NCBI GenBank assembly: GCA_905210995.1
Contig: CAJLZE010000004.1
Span: forward strand, 1 to 54,203
Direction of reading: 5' to 3'
DNA from: an uncultured Anaerotruncus sp.
GTDB lineage: Bacteria > Bacillota > Clostridia > Oscillospirales > CAG-272
DNA: 54,203 nucleotides
Part shown: positions 19,831 through 28,130 of the stretch, in pieces
Numbering within the stretch: the first letter of the stretch is position 1
Layout of the letters: every line of letters begins with the position of its first letter
Translations under genes and position numbers: made by a program
Notes under the pieces: model-generated
The model's input: the letters and a program-made list of their open reading frames with translations, nothing else
Database searches by the model: none
Told to the model about the DNA's origin: nothing

Positions 19831-20925
19831 ATGAATAATAGTGAAGTACTTAAGATAGCATCGGAATTCAACCTCGGCTCTGCGCCGACCGGCTTTTCCG
19901 AATGCACCGACGGGCATATAAACGGTACTTTTTTCGTTGACACGGCAGACGGTAAAAAGTATGTTATCCAGAGGATAAACACCGGTATATTCAAGGATCC
20001 CGACGGGCTTATGCGCAATGTGATAGGCATTACCGAGCATATCCGCCGCAAGCTTGCTGCCGAGGGCGGAGACGTTGAGCGCGGGACGCTGCATTTTATA
20101 AAGACCGTTTCGGGCGACAACTACTACGAGGATCGCGAAAACGGCAGCGCGTGGCGCGCTTATGTGTATGTTGACGGCGTTGAGAGCTTCCAGTCAGCCG
20201 GATCGACCGATGTTTTTTCACAGGTGGGACGTGCATTCGGGCATTTTCAGATGCAGCTTGCCGACTACGACGCATCGGGGCTTTGCGAAACGATACCGAA
20301 TTTTCATAATACGCCGAGCCGCTATGCCGATTTTGAGGCGGCGCTCGTGCGCAACGCTTCGGGGCGTGCCGACAGAGCTGCGGATGCCGTTGAGTTCGTC
20401 AAGGCGCACAAGGATGTCTGCTCGTATATCGCCGACCGCATCGCCGCCGGCGTGCTGCCGCTGCGTGTGACGCACAACGACACAAAGCTCAACAATATAC
20501 TCATCGACAAGGCGACGGGAAAGCCGATCTGCATAATAGACCTTGATACCGTTATGCCCGGCTCGGTGCTGTTCGATTTCGGCGATGCCATCCGCTTCGG
20601 CGCTTCGAGCGCAGCCGAGGATGAGAAGGACCTTTCCGCCGTTTTCATGCGCGAGGATATGTTCGAGGCGTTTGCCGGCGGATTTATCGGAGGGCTCGAG
20701 GGATCGCTTACCGACACCGAGATACTTGAGCTGCCGATGGGAGCGCTGGTCATAACGCTTGAGACGGGCATCCGGTTCCTCACCGACTATCTTGACGGCG
20801 ATACATATTTCAGAACGCATTATCCCGAGCACAACCTTGACCGTGCGCGCAATCAGTTCAAGCTCGTTGCCGACATGGAGGCTAAGATGCCCGAAATGCT
20901 GAAAGTCGTAAAAAAATATCTTTAA
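19831..20925 (+). CDS. Aminoglycoside phosphotransferase-fold sugar kinase, N-acetylhexosamine 1-kinase-like
   Basis: 364-residue kinase of the APH/choline-kinase fold. Visible features are an ATP-binding N-lobe (GHINGTFFVDTADGKKYVIQRIN), the Brenner-type catalytic motif THNDTKLNNILID (about residues 213-225) and the metal-binding IDLDTVMPGSVLFDFGD (about 235-250). The pattern matches NahK (LnpB) of bifidobacteria, which phosphorylates GlcNAc/GalNAc at C1; this match is from memory. Position between a nucleotidyltransferase and galE/galM fits salvage of N-acetylhexosamines or galactose. No lacto-N-biose phosphorylase is present in the window. Confidence 0.8.
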   Translation: MNNSEVLKIASEFNLGSAPTGFSECTDGHINGTFFVDTADGKKYVIQRINTGIFKDPDGLMRNVIGITEHIRRKLAAEGGDVERGTLHFIKTVSGDNYYEDRENGSAWRAYVYVDGVESFQSAGSTDVFSQVGRAFGHFQMQLADYDASGLCETIPNFHNTPSRYADFEAALVRNASGRADRAADAVEFVKAHKDVCSYIADRIAAGVLPLRVTHNDTKLNNILIDKATGKPICIIDLDTVMPGSVLFDFGDAIRFGASSAAEDEKDLSAVFMREDMFEAFAGGFIGGLEGSLTDTEILELPMGALVITLETGIRFLTDYLDGDTYFRTHYPEHNLDRARNQFKLVADMEAKMPEMLKVVKKYL

Positions 20926-20978
20926 TTAATAAGACCGATATAATAAAACCGATTTCATTTTCATTCAGGAGTAAAGCT

Positions 20979-21992
20979 ATGACCGTTCTTGTTACCGGCG
21001 GTGCCGGATTCATCGGATCGCATACCGTTGTCGAGCTTCTCGGCGGCGGATACGACGTTGTTGTTGTCGATAATTATTCAAACAGCAAGCCCTGTGTCAA
21101 CGACAGGGTGAGAAAGATCACGGGGCGTGATTTCAAGGTCTATGACTGCGATATGTGCAATCCCGCGGCGCTTGACGCGGTGTTTGCCGCCGAGCATATC
21201 GATGCCGTCATCCATTTTGCGGGACTGAAGGCAGTCGGCGAGTCGGTGGCGCAGCCGGTGCGCTATTACCGCAACAATCTTGATTCAACGCTCAATCTCA
21301 TTTCGTCGATGAAAAAATACGGTGTGGGAACGGTGGTGTTCTCATCGTCCGCAACGGTGTACGGCAGCCCGAAATCTGTCCCGATCCGCGAGGACTTCCC
21401 GCTTTCCACTACAAACCCCTACGGTGAGACAAAGCTGATGATCGAGCGCATTCTCGACGATTGCCGCAAGGCGGGGGACATTGCAAGCGTTTCCATACTG
21501 CGCTACTTCAACCCCATAGGAGCGCACGAGAGCGGCATGATCGGCGAGGATCCCAAGGGCATACCGAACAACCTGCTGCCCTATATTTCGCAGGTGGCAG
21601 TCGGCAAGCTTGCCGAGCTGAAGGTCTACGGCGACGATTATCCCACTCACGACGGCACCGGTGTGCGCGACTATATCCATGTAGTTGACCTTGCACGTGC
21701 GCATCTGAAGGCGATAGAACGCGCCGTGAGCGTTACGGGAACGGAATATTACAACATCGGCACCGGCGTAGGCTACTCGGTGCTTGACATAGTGAAGGCT
21801 TACGAAAAGGCAACGGGGAAGAAGATACCCTATCGTGTGGTTGCACGCCGCCCCGGCGATATAGCCGAATGCTATGCCGACCCCACTCTTGCCGCCGAAA
21901 AGCTCGGCTGGCGTGCCGAATACGGCATTGACCGCATGTGCCGCGATGCCTATCACTGGCAGTCGATGAACCCCAACGGCTACGACGACTGA
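20979..21992 (+). CDS. galE: UDP-glucose 4-epimerase
   Basis: Interconverts UDP-glucose and UDP-galactose, and in some members the N-acetylated forms. It has 337 residues, normal for GalE. The NAD-binding motif TGGAGFIGSHT starts at residue 6, catalytic Ser/Tyr/Lys lie in SSSATVYG and NPYGETK (about 121-152), and GTGVRDYIHVVDLA marks the extended SDR family. It lies 50 bases after the kinase gene and upstream of galM, in a Leloir-type cluster without galK or galT. Confidence 0.96.
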   Translation: MTVLVTGGAGFIGSHTVVELLGGGYDVVVVDNYSNSKPCVNDRVRKITGRDFKVYDCDMCNPAALDAVFAAEHIDAVIHFAGLKAVGESVAQPVRYYRNNLDSTLNLISSMKKYGVGTVVFSSSATVYGSPKSVPIREDFPLSTTNPYGETKLMIERILDDCRKAGDIASVSILRYFNPIGAHESGMIGEDPKGIPNNLLPYISQVAVGKLAELKVYGDDYPTHDGTGVRDYIHVVDLARAHLKAIERAVSVTGTEYYNIGTGVGYSVLDIVKAYEKATGKKIPYRVVARRPGDIAECYADPTLAAEKLGWRAEYGIDRMCRDAYHWQSMNPNGYDD

Positions 21993-22011
21993 AAAATAAA
22001 ATATTCATCAC

Positions 22012-22036
22012 GGGCTGTCGCTGAAAACGGCAGCCC
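22012..22036. terminator. Hairpin between galE and galM
   Basis: GGGCTGTCG pairs with CGGCAGCCC (one G-T pair) across a CTGAAAA loop. There is no T-tract, so transcription probably continues into galM. Confidence 0.4.
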
Positions 22037-22087
22037 ATATCCGGATACGGGGGGGCGATCCCGTAAAGCGGAAGGGAAAGGACGGTC

Positions 22088-23140
22088 ATGAAAATGGACC
22101 ATATCGTAAAGGAAATATTCGGTACGCTGCCGGACGGCAGAGCCGTGACCGCATACACGCTCACACGCGGTGATATAACGGCAAAAATACTCGATCTCGG
22201 CGCGACCGTCGCAGATGTCCGCGTGGCGGGCGTAAGCGTCGTGCGCGGCTATGACACGCTTGATAGCTACCTTCATGCCGACGGATATCTCGGCGCTGTG
22301 GTCGGCAGAGTCGGCAACCGCATAGCAAAGGGTCATTTTACGCTTGACGGAAAGGAGCACACCCTTTTCCGCAATAACGGCGAGAACCATCTGCACGGCG
22401 GCAAGATCGGGTTCGACAAACGGCTCTGGCGTGCCGAGATACACGACGGAGACGAGCCGTCGCTGCTGTTCACATATGTGTCGCCCGACGGCGAGGAGTG
22501 CTACCCCGGAGATCTGACGGTCCGTGTGCGCTATACGCTGACCGCGCGCGGCGGGCTTCGCCTTGATTATACCGCCGTCACCGACGCGCCCACGCCGCTC
22601 AATCTCACAAATCATATGTATTTCAATCTCAATGGCAAGGGGGATATACTTTCTCATCACCTCACTCTTTCGGCGGACAGATATCTGCCGACGGATGCCG
22701 GGCTTATCCCGACCGGAGAGATAAAAAGCGTTGCCGGAACGCCGTTTGATTTTCGCACCGGAAAAACCGTGGGCAGCAGCCTCGATCTTTCGGACCGCGA
22801 TCTCGGACTTGCCGGCGGATATGACCACTGCATGCTCTTTGCGCCTGCGGATAACGCGGAGACCGACGCACGCGTGACTCTTTCGGGAGATGCAGGCAGC
22901 CCCGTCATGCGGGTTTATACCGATCGCCCTGGCGTTCAGCTTTATACCGGCAACTTCCTCGGCGATCCCGACTATCCCTTCCGCGGCGGAGAGGCGCAGG
23001 TGAAGCACGCCGCGCTCTGCCTTGAGACCGAGGCCGCACCCGATGCGGTGAATCAGCCTGCGCTCAATAGGCTCTGCGATACCGTCCTGCGCCCGGGAGA
23101 AGAATACAAAAGCTTTACGGAGTATGTGTTCGGCAAGTGA
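22088..23140 (+). CDS. galM: Aldose 1-epimerase (galactose mutarotase)
   Basis: Equilibrates alpha and beta anomers of galactose or glucose. The 350-residue protein has the family's active-site histidines in NHLHGGKIGFDKRLW (about 99) and NLTNHMYFNL (about 175), and the catalytic Glu in ALCLETEAAPDAVNQP (about 315). Two ATGs (22088, 22094) follow a purine-rich GGAAGGGAAAGG site. It ends the gal-like cluster. Downstream a hairpin with a T-run may stop transcription just before the next start codon. Confidence 0.95.
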   Translation: MKMDHIVKEIFGTLPDGRAVTAYTLTRGDITAKILDLGATVADVRVAGVSVVRGYDTLDSYLHADGYLGAVVGRVGNRIAKGHFTLDGKEHTLFRNNGENHLHGGKIGFDKRLWRAEIHDGDEPSLLFTYVSPDGEECYPGDLTVRVRYTLTARGGLRLDYTAVTDAPTPLNLTNHMYFNLNGKGDILSHHLTLSADRYLPTDAGLIPTGEIKSVAGTPFDFRTGKTVGSSLDLSDRDLGLAGGYDHCMLFAPADNAETDARVTLSGDAGSPVMRVYTDRPGVQLYTGNFLGDPDYPFRGGEAQVKHAALCLETEAAPDAVNQPALNRLCDTVLRPGEEYKSFTEYVFGK

Positions 23141-23178
23141 TGCGCCGACTCGGCACGTAATATCCTGTGCTAATCACG

Positions 23179-23232
23179 CCGTTCCTTTCATATAAATCTT
23201 TAGAGATGAAATGAAAGGAACGGTCTTTTTTT
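23179..23232 (+). promoter_or_regulatory. Hairpin plus T-run overlapping the ribosome site of the next gene
   Basis: A perfect 13-bp stem (CCGTTCCTTTCAT 23179-23191 with ATGAAAGGAACGG 23211-23223) with a 19-base loop is followed by TCTTTTTTT (23224-23232), which abuts the ATG at 23233. It has the form of a rho-independent terminator for the gal cluster. Its right arm contains the only AAAGGA ribosome site of the carboxypeptidase gene. It may therefore act as an attenuator or a ribosome-site-sequestering element. Confidence 0.7.
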
Positions 23233-24408
23233 ATGAAAATACTCAACAGGCGTTATGCGGCAGCGGTATTGGCGGCACTTGTGCTTGCGGCAGTGATACT
23301 CGCGGGAGCGTTCCCGGCGTCGGCAGCACCGCTCAATACTGAAGATCCCGATCTGGGGCTTGACTGTGTGTCGGCAATACTCATGGAAGCCGACACCGGA
23401 ACGGTCCTTTACGAAATGAATGCGGGCGAGGCACTGCCGCCCGCGTCGGTCACAAAGGTCATGACGCTGCTGCTCGTTATGGAAGCCATAGACCGCGGCG
23501 CTATGGATTACGACACCGTGCTTACGACCTCGACACGCGCGTCGAAGATGGGCGGTTCGCAGATATACCTCAAGGAGGGCGAGCAGATGAAGGTGAACGA
23601 CCTTATAAAGTCTGTTGTGATATCCTCCGCAAACGATGCCGCCGTCGTGCTTGCCGAAGCCGTTGCGGGCAGTGAGGAGGCGTTCGTCGCTGCCATGAAC
23701 AAGCGCGCAACCGAGCTCGGCATGAAGACGGCGCACTTTGAGAACACGAACGGGCTTGACGACACAGTGACGAATCATGTGCTCTCGGCGCGCGATATCG
23801 CCATTATGTCACGCGAGCTTATGAAGCACAAAAAGATACTTGAATTCAGCTCGACATGGATGGACACCGTGCGCGACGGTGCCTTCGGGCTTACGAACAC
23901 GAATCGGCTCATCCGCTTCTACCGCGGTGCCACAGGACTCAAGACGGGCTCGACCTCAAAGGCGAAATTCTGCATGAGCGCAACGGCAGAGCGCGACGGG
24001 ATGTCGCTTATCGCCGTGATAATGGCCGCACCCACGCGCGACGCTCGCAATTCGGCAGCCGCCGCACTGCTCGACTGGGGCTTTGCCAACTATGCCGTTT
24101 ACCGTTATGCGGAGGGCGACGCTGCCGAGCTTCCCGTCATAGGCGGTGTGTCCGATGTCCTGCACACCGTTCACGGCGGATTTACGTCGGTCGTGAGAAA
24201 AGGCGAGGAGGGAAAGGTCACGGCAGTACCGTCACTTCCCGAAATGGTCTCGGCTCCCGTAAAGGAGGGCGACGTCGTCGGCGGTATCGACTTCATGCTC
24301 GGAGACACGCAGCTCGGCAAGGTCGCCGTCACCGCCGCGCACCCGGTGGATAAAATATCCTTCGGCGGTCTTTTTGCGCGGATGCTGAGAAGATTCTTCC
24401 TTACCTGA
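23233..24408 (+). CDS. D-alanyl-D-alanine carboxypeptidase (DacF/PBP5-like)
   Basis: Exported serine peptidase (S11 family) that trims the terminal D-Ala from peptidoglycan stem peptides. It has 391 residues. An N-terminal signal sequence (hydrophobic about 8-32) precedes the three active-site motifs: SxxK in ASVTKVMT (about 74), SxN in SSANDAA (about 133) and KTG in GLKTGSTSK (about 236). The C-terminal PBP5-like domain ends in a hydrophobic/basic tail (FGGLFARMLRRFFLT) suitable as an amphipathic membrane anchor. No promoter was seen between it and galM; the start codon directly follows a hairpin and T-run. Confidence 0.95.
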   Translation: MKILNRRYAAAVLAALVLAAVILAGAFPASAAPLNTEDPDLGLDCVSAILMEADTGTVLYEMNAGEALPPASVTKVMTLLLVMEAIDRGAMDYDTVLTTSTRASKMGGSQIYLKEGEQMKVNDLIKSVVISSANDAAVVLAEAVAGSEEAFVAAMNKRATELGMKTAHFENTNGLDDTVTNHVLSARDIAIMSRELMKHKKILEFSSTWMDTVRDGAFGLTNTNRLIRFYRGATGLKTGSTSKAKFCMSATAERDGMSLIAVIMAAPTRDARNSAAAALLDWGFANYAVYRYAEGDAAELPVIGGVSDVLHTVHGGFTSVVRKGEEGKVTAVPSLPEMVSAPVKEGDVVGGIDFMLGDTQLGKVAVTAAHPVDKISFGGLFARMLRRFFLT

Positions 24409-24471
24409 GCGCGCATGGCGCAAAAAATGCGATAAAAAAACGATGAAAATAAAAAATCGCACGAAATAAGG

Positions 24472-24500
24472 TTGAAAAAGAGTCGCTTTGGTGATAAAAT
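24472..24500 (+). promoter_or_regulatory. Promoter for pgi
   Basis: TTGAAA (24472-24477) and TAAAAT (24495-24500) with a 17-base spacer, 48 bases before the ATG at 24549. Confidence 0.75.
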
Positions 24501-24548
24501 ATACTGTGTATGGATTTTCTTTTTTAATCAAGAAAGGTGTATATCGCT

Positions 24549-25883
24549 ATGACTCTTAATCTGAGTGAAAAATTCGTATCTCCGTTTGTTTCGGACAAGG
24601 AACTTGAGGCAATAAAGCCCGAGGTCGAGGCTGCCGACAAGGCGCTGAGAAGCGGAACGGGCGCCGGCGCCGAAATGCTCGGCTGGCTCTCTCTTCCCGA
24701 AAAATACGACCGCACGGAATATGACAGGATCAAAAAAGCAGCCGAAAAGATCAGAAAAAGCTGCGACATATTCGTCGTGATAGGCATCGGCGGATCCTAC
24801 CTCGGCTCCCGTGCCGTTATCGAATTTCTGAGATCGCCGCGCCACAACAGACTCGTCAAGGATGCGCCCGAGATCTTCTTCTCCGGCTGCAATATAAGCT
24901 CCTCCGATCTCTCGGAGCTGCTTGAGCTGTGCGAGGGCAGAGATGTGTGCATCAATGTCATTTCAAAGTCGGGCACAACGACAGAGCCTGCGGTCGCCTT
25001 CCGCATTTTCCGCTCTCTGCTTGAAAAGAAATACGGCAAAAAAGAAGCCGCCGAGCGCATTTTCGTGACCACAGACCGCGCACGCGGCACGCTCAAGGCG
25101 TTTGCCGACCGCGAGGGTTATGAAACATTTGTCGTTCCCGATGATGTTGGCGGCAGATATTCGGTGCTTTCCGCTGTCGGACTTCTCCCCATCGCCGTTT
25201 CCGGCATAGACCTTGACGAGCTGATGGGCGGCGCTGCCGACGCAATGCGCGAGCTTACCTCGACCGATCTTGAAAAGAACCCTGCATACAAATATGCGGC
25301 GCTGCGCAACATTCTTTACCGCAAGGGAAAGAAACTTGAGATCCTCGTGGGCTATGAGCCTTACATGCTTATGTTCAACGAGTGGTGGAAGCAGCTCTTC
25401 GGCGAGAGCGAGGGCAAGGACGGCAAGGGTCTCTACCCGGCATCCGTTGTTTTCTCTACCGACCTGCATTCGCTCGGTCAGTTCATTCAGGACGGCGACC
25501 GCACGATGTTTGAAACGGTCATATCGCTTGAGGATCCCGGAGCAGCCGTCACGATCCCCGAGGACAGCGAAAATGTCGACGGTCTCGGCTTCCTTGCCGG
25601 CAAGCCGCTGACATATGTCAACGAAACCGCAATGAAGGGAACGCTTCTTGCCCATGTCGACGGCGGTGTGCCGAACATTCTGCTGACACTCCGCGACCGT
25701 TCGGCGCGCTCTCTCGGCTATATGATCTACTTCTTCGAGCTTGCCTGCGCCGTTTCGGGCTATCTGCTCGGCGTCAATCCCTTCAACCAGCCCGGTGTCG
25801 AGGCATATAAGAAGAATATGTTCGCGCTGCTCGGCAAGCCCGGTTATGAGGAAATGACCGCCGCGCTCAAATCCCGTCTTTGA
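24549..25883 (+). CDS. pgi: Glucose-6-phosphate isomerase
   Basis: Glycolytic enzyme interconverting glucose-6-phosphate and fructose-6-phosphate. The 444-residue protein is the short Firmicutes form. Family segments include VIGIGGSYLGSRAVIE (about 75), ISKSGTTTEPAVAFR (about 138), the catalytic-region GESEGKDGKGLYP (about 285) and QPGVEAYKKNMF near the C-terminus. The ATG at 24549 follows AGAAAGGTG by 9 bases; an upstream in-frame GTG lies inside that ribosome site. It is monocistronic with its own promoter. Confidence 0.97.
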   Translation: MTLNLSEKFVSPFVSDKELEAIKPEVEAADKALRSGTGAGAEMLGWLSLPEKYDRTEYDRIKKAAEKIRKSCDIFVVIGIGGSYLGSRAVIEFLRSPRHNRLVKDAPEIFFSGCNISSSDLSELLELCEGRDVCINVISKSGTTTEPAVAFRIFRSLLEKKYGKKEAAERIFVTTDRARGTLKAFADREGYETFVVPDDVGGRYSVLSAVGLLPIAVSGIDLDELMGGAADAMRELTSTDLEKNPAYKYAALRNILYRKGKKLEILVGYEPYMLMFNEWWKQLFGESEGKDGKGLYPASVVFSTDLHSLGQFIQDGDRTMFETVISLEDPGAAVTIPEDSENVDGLGFLAGKPLTYVNETAMKGTLLAHVDGGVPNILLTLRDRSARSLGYMIYFFELACAVSGYLLGVNPFNQPGVEAYKKNMFALLGKPGYEEMTAALKSRL

Positions 25884-25918
25884 TTTTTCGTTCTTTCATA
25901 AGAGCGCGAAAAAAACAC

Positions 25919-25947
25919 TTGATTTTTTACTGCTTTTAGTGTATAAT
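25919..25947 (+). promoter_or_regulatory. Promoter for small P-loop protein gene
   Basis: TTGATT (25919-25924) and TATAAT (25942-25947) with a 17-base spacer. Transcription would start about 125 bases before the chosen start codon, leaving a long structured leader. Confidence 0.75.
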
Positions 25948-25990
25948 ATAAGTAGCGTAATGGTATTCAAAACGCAGTGCGGATGCCGGT

Positions 25991-26055
25991 GTGAAAAAAC
26001 GGAGACAAATGCTCCGAATACACTTTTTTCACGCTCTGTTTGCTGCGGCAAACAG
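25991..26055 (+). other. Structured 5' leader with two hairpins
   Basis: GTGAAAAAACGGAG (25991-26004) pairs with CTCCG (26012-26016) and, across a 7-base bulge, TTTTTTCAC (26024-26032). A second hairpin, CTGTTTGC/GCAAACAG with a TGCG loop, spans 26036-26055. The following GGGAAAGG is the ribosome site. The first hairpin resembles a terminator stem but lacks a following T-tract. It matches no riboswitch class I recognise. Confidence 0.45.
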
Positions 26056-26078
26056 CCGGGAAAGGTATGGTAACTGAT

Positions 26079-26486
26079 ATGCTTAAATTATTTATCGGGG
26101 TCAAGGGCTCCGGCAAGACAAAAAGTCTTATCGATCTGGTCAACAAGGCAGTTGAGGCCAGCGAGGGTTCGGTCGTTTGCATCGAAAAGGGGATAAAGCT
26201 CCGCTATGATGTCAACTACCGTTGCAGACTCATCAATGTTGACGAGTACTTTGTCTTTGACGCCGGTGCGCTTTACGGGTTCATTGCGGGCATTCTCGCC
26301 AGCAATCACGACGTGACTCATGTTTTTGTTGATTCTGCGCTTCGCATCTGCAACAATGACCGCGACGCCTTTGAAAAGCTCCTTCTGTCTCTTGACGAGC
26401 TTTCCGACAGCCACAAGGTCGACATAGTGATGACGTCCTCTCTCCCCGTCGAGGATGCCGACGACATCATAAAGAGATACATCTGA
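26079..26486 (+). CDS. Small P-loop ATP-binding protein, unknown function
   Basis: About 135 residues with an N-terminal Walker A motif (FIGVKGSGKTKSL, residues 4-16) and a Walker B-like strand VTHVFVDSALRI near residue 85. A C-terminal segment DIVMTSSLPVEDADDIIKRYI completes a RecA/P-loop-like alpha/beta sandwich. It is too short for known ATPases of this fold and I do not recognise it. The ATG at 26079 fits GGGAAAGG at 13 bases; an in-frame ATG at 26067 is only one base from that site. It has its own promoter and structured leader, upstream of guaB but separated by two hairpins. Confidence 0.7.
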   Translation: MLKLFIGVKGSGKTKSLIDLVNKAVEASEGSVVCIEKGIKLRYDVNYRCRLINVDEYFVFDAGALYGFIAGILASNHDVTHVFVDSALRICNNDRDAFEKLLLSLDELSDSHKVDIVMTSSLPVEDADDIIKRYI

Positions 26487-26494
26487 ATATCACT

Positions 26495-26570
26495 CCGGGC
26501 TGTTGCGCTTTGCCGCAGCAGCCCGGTCGCGGAATGACGTGCCGCCGGCACGTTTCCACGGCATTTTTTT
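26495..26570 (+). terminator. Tandem hairpins between P-loop gene and guaB
   Basis: The first hairpin is CCGGGCTGTTGCG (26495-26507) with CGCAGCAGCCCGG (26514-26526). The second is ACGTGCCG/CGGCACGT (26537-26553), followed after 10 bases by a run of seven T (26564-26570). Together they look like a terminator, or an attenuator in the guaB leader. Confidence 0.55.
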
Positions 26571-26595
26571 ATATTACGGAAAATTACGTTTACCG

Positions 26596-26608
26596 CTGTG
26601 ACTCACAG
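26596..26608. promoter_or_regulatory. 13-bp palindrome before guaB
   Basis: CTGTGACTCACAG is symmetric except for its centre and lies just upstream of the AAAGGA ribosome site of guaB. It could be an operator, but only one copy is present and no binding family is suggested. Confidence 0.3.
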
Positions 26609-26627
26609 ACAATGAAAGGACGCTAAA

Positions 26628-28130
26628 ATGGCTTATTTTTGTCCCGAACCCTCACACACTTTCAGCGAATATCTTCTGATCCCCGGATATACCTCTCCCG
26701 AGTGCATCCCCACGAACGTATCGCTGAGAACTCCGCTCGTCAAATTCCGTCGCGGCGAAACGTCGGATATCAACCTCAATATCCCGCTCGTTTCTGCCGT
26801 CATGCAGTCCGTTTCGGACGACAGAATGGCAATAGCGCTCGCGCGTGAGGGCGGCATTTCGTTTATTTACGGCTCGCAGAGCATCGAGGATGAGGCGGCG
26901 ATGGTCGCGCGCGTGAAGAGCTACAAAGCGGGCTTTGTCGTGAGCGACTCAAACCTCACACCCGACAACACGCTTGCCGATGTTCTTGAGCTTGTCGAGC
27001 GCAACGGTCACGGCACCATTGCCATCACCGATGACGGCACACATAACGGTCACCTGCTCGGTATCGTCACCGGGCGTGATTACCGCGTTTCGCGTATGTC
27101 CCCCGATCTCAAGATATCTGAGTTCATGACCCCGCGTGCGCACCTTGTCACAGCCCCCGCAAACACCACGCTGAAGGAAGCGAACGATATAATCTGGGAT
27201 AACAAGCTGAACGCCCTTCCCATTGTGGATGATGAGGACAGGCTCTGCTATTTTGTGTTCAGAAAGGACTATTCCGAGCACAAGGAAAACCCGCAGGAGC
27301 TGCTTGACAAGCAGAAACGCTTTATGGTCGGCGCGGGCATCAACACGCGCGATTACGCAGAGCGCGTTCCGGCTCTTGTCGACGCCGGTGTGGACGTGCT
27401 GTGCATAGATGCCTCCGAGGGCTACACCTGCTGGCAGAAGCAGACGCTTGACTTTATACGCGGGCGCTACGGCGACAGTGTGAAGGTCGGTGCGGGCAAC
27501 GTGGTTGACCGCGACGGCTTCCGTTTCCTTGCCGGGGCGGGCGCGGATTTCGTTAAGGTCGGCATCGGCGGCGGCTCTATCTGCATCACGCGTGAGCAGA
27601 AGGGAATAGGCAGAGGTCAGGCGACGGCTCTTATTGAGGTCGCCGCGGCACGCGACGAATATTTCGAGGAGACGGGAATTTACGTTCCCATCTGCTCCGA
27701 CGGCGGTATCGTTCACGATTATCACATGACACTTGCACTTGCCATGGGCGCCGATTTCATCATGCTCGGCAGATACTTTGCCCGCTTTGACGAAAGCCCC
27801 ACGAACCGCCTGTTCGTAAACGGTCAGTATGTCAAGGAATACTGGGGCGAGGGCTCGAACCGCGCGCGCAACTGGCAGAGATACGATCTCGGCGGCAAGG
27901 GCGGACTGAACTTTGAAGAGGGCGTTGATTCCTATGTCGTATACGCAGGTCCTTTGCACGACAACGTTGCAAAGAGCCTCTACAAGGTCAAATCGACCAT
28001 GTGCAACTGCGGAGTCAACAATATCCCCGATCTGCAGAAGAACGCGCGTATCACGCTCGTCTCATCCACAAGCATTGTCGAAGGCGGGTATCACGACGTT
28101 ATTCTGAAAACGACCAACTCCAAATTATGA
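26628..28130 (+). CDS. guaB: IMP dehydrogenase, protozoal (Tritrichomonas-like) type
   Basis: Rate-limiting enzyme of GTP synthesis: IMP + NAD+ to XMP + NADH. The 500-residue protein has a TIM barrel interrupted by a CBS pair (about 95-220). The catalytic Cys is in GIGGGSICITREQKGIGRGQ (about residue 320), the flap carries YWGEGSNRARNWQRYDLGG (Arg-Tyr dyad), and the C-terminus has the TMCNCG motif. These segments differ from the usual bacterial form (GSICTTR...GVG) and match, from memory, the Tritrichomonas foetus enzyme along the whole length. Its stop overlaps the radC start (ATGA), so the two are co-translated. Confidence 0.96.
   Translation: MAYFCPEPSHTFSEYLLIPGYTSPECIPTNVSLRTPLVKFRRGETSDINLNIPLVSAVMQSVSDDRMAIALAREGGISFIYGSQSIEDEAAMVARVKSYKAGFVVSDSNLTPDNTLADVLELVERNGHGTIAITDDGTHNGHLLGIVTGRDYRVSRMSPDLKISEFMTPRAHLVTAPANTTLKEANDIIWDNKLNALPIVDDEDRLCYFVFRKDYSEHKENPQELLDKQKRFMVGAGINTRDYAERVPALVDAGVDVLCIDASEGYTCWQKQTLDFIRGRYGDSVKVGAGNVVDRDGFRFLAGAGADFVKVGIGGGSICITREQKGIGRGQATALIEVAAARDEYFEETGIYVPICSDGGIVHDYHMTLALAMGADFIMLGRYFARFDESPTNRLFVNGQYVKEYWGEGSNRARNWQRYDLGGKGGLNFEEGVDSYVVYAGPLHDNVAKSLYKVKSTMCNCGVNNIPDLQKNARITLVSSTSIVEGGYHDVILKTTNSKL

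Noticed and set aside
26596..26608. CTGTGACTCACAG as a Crp site
   Set aside because: Crp sites have TGTGA and TCACA separated by six bases; here they are separated by one, and the Crp-like regulator is 8 kb away.
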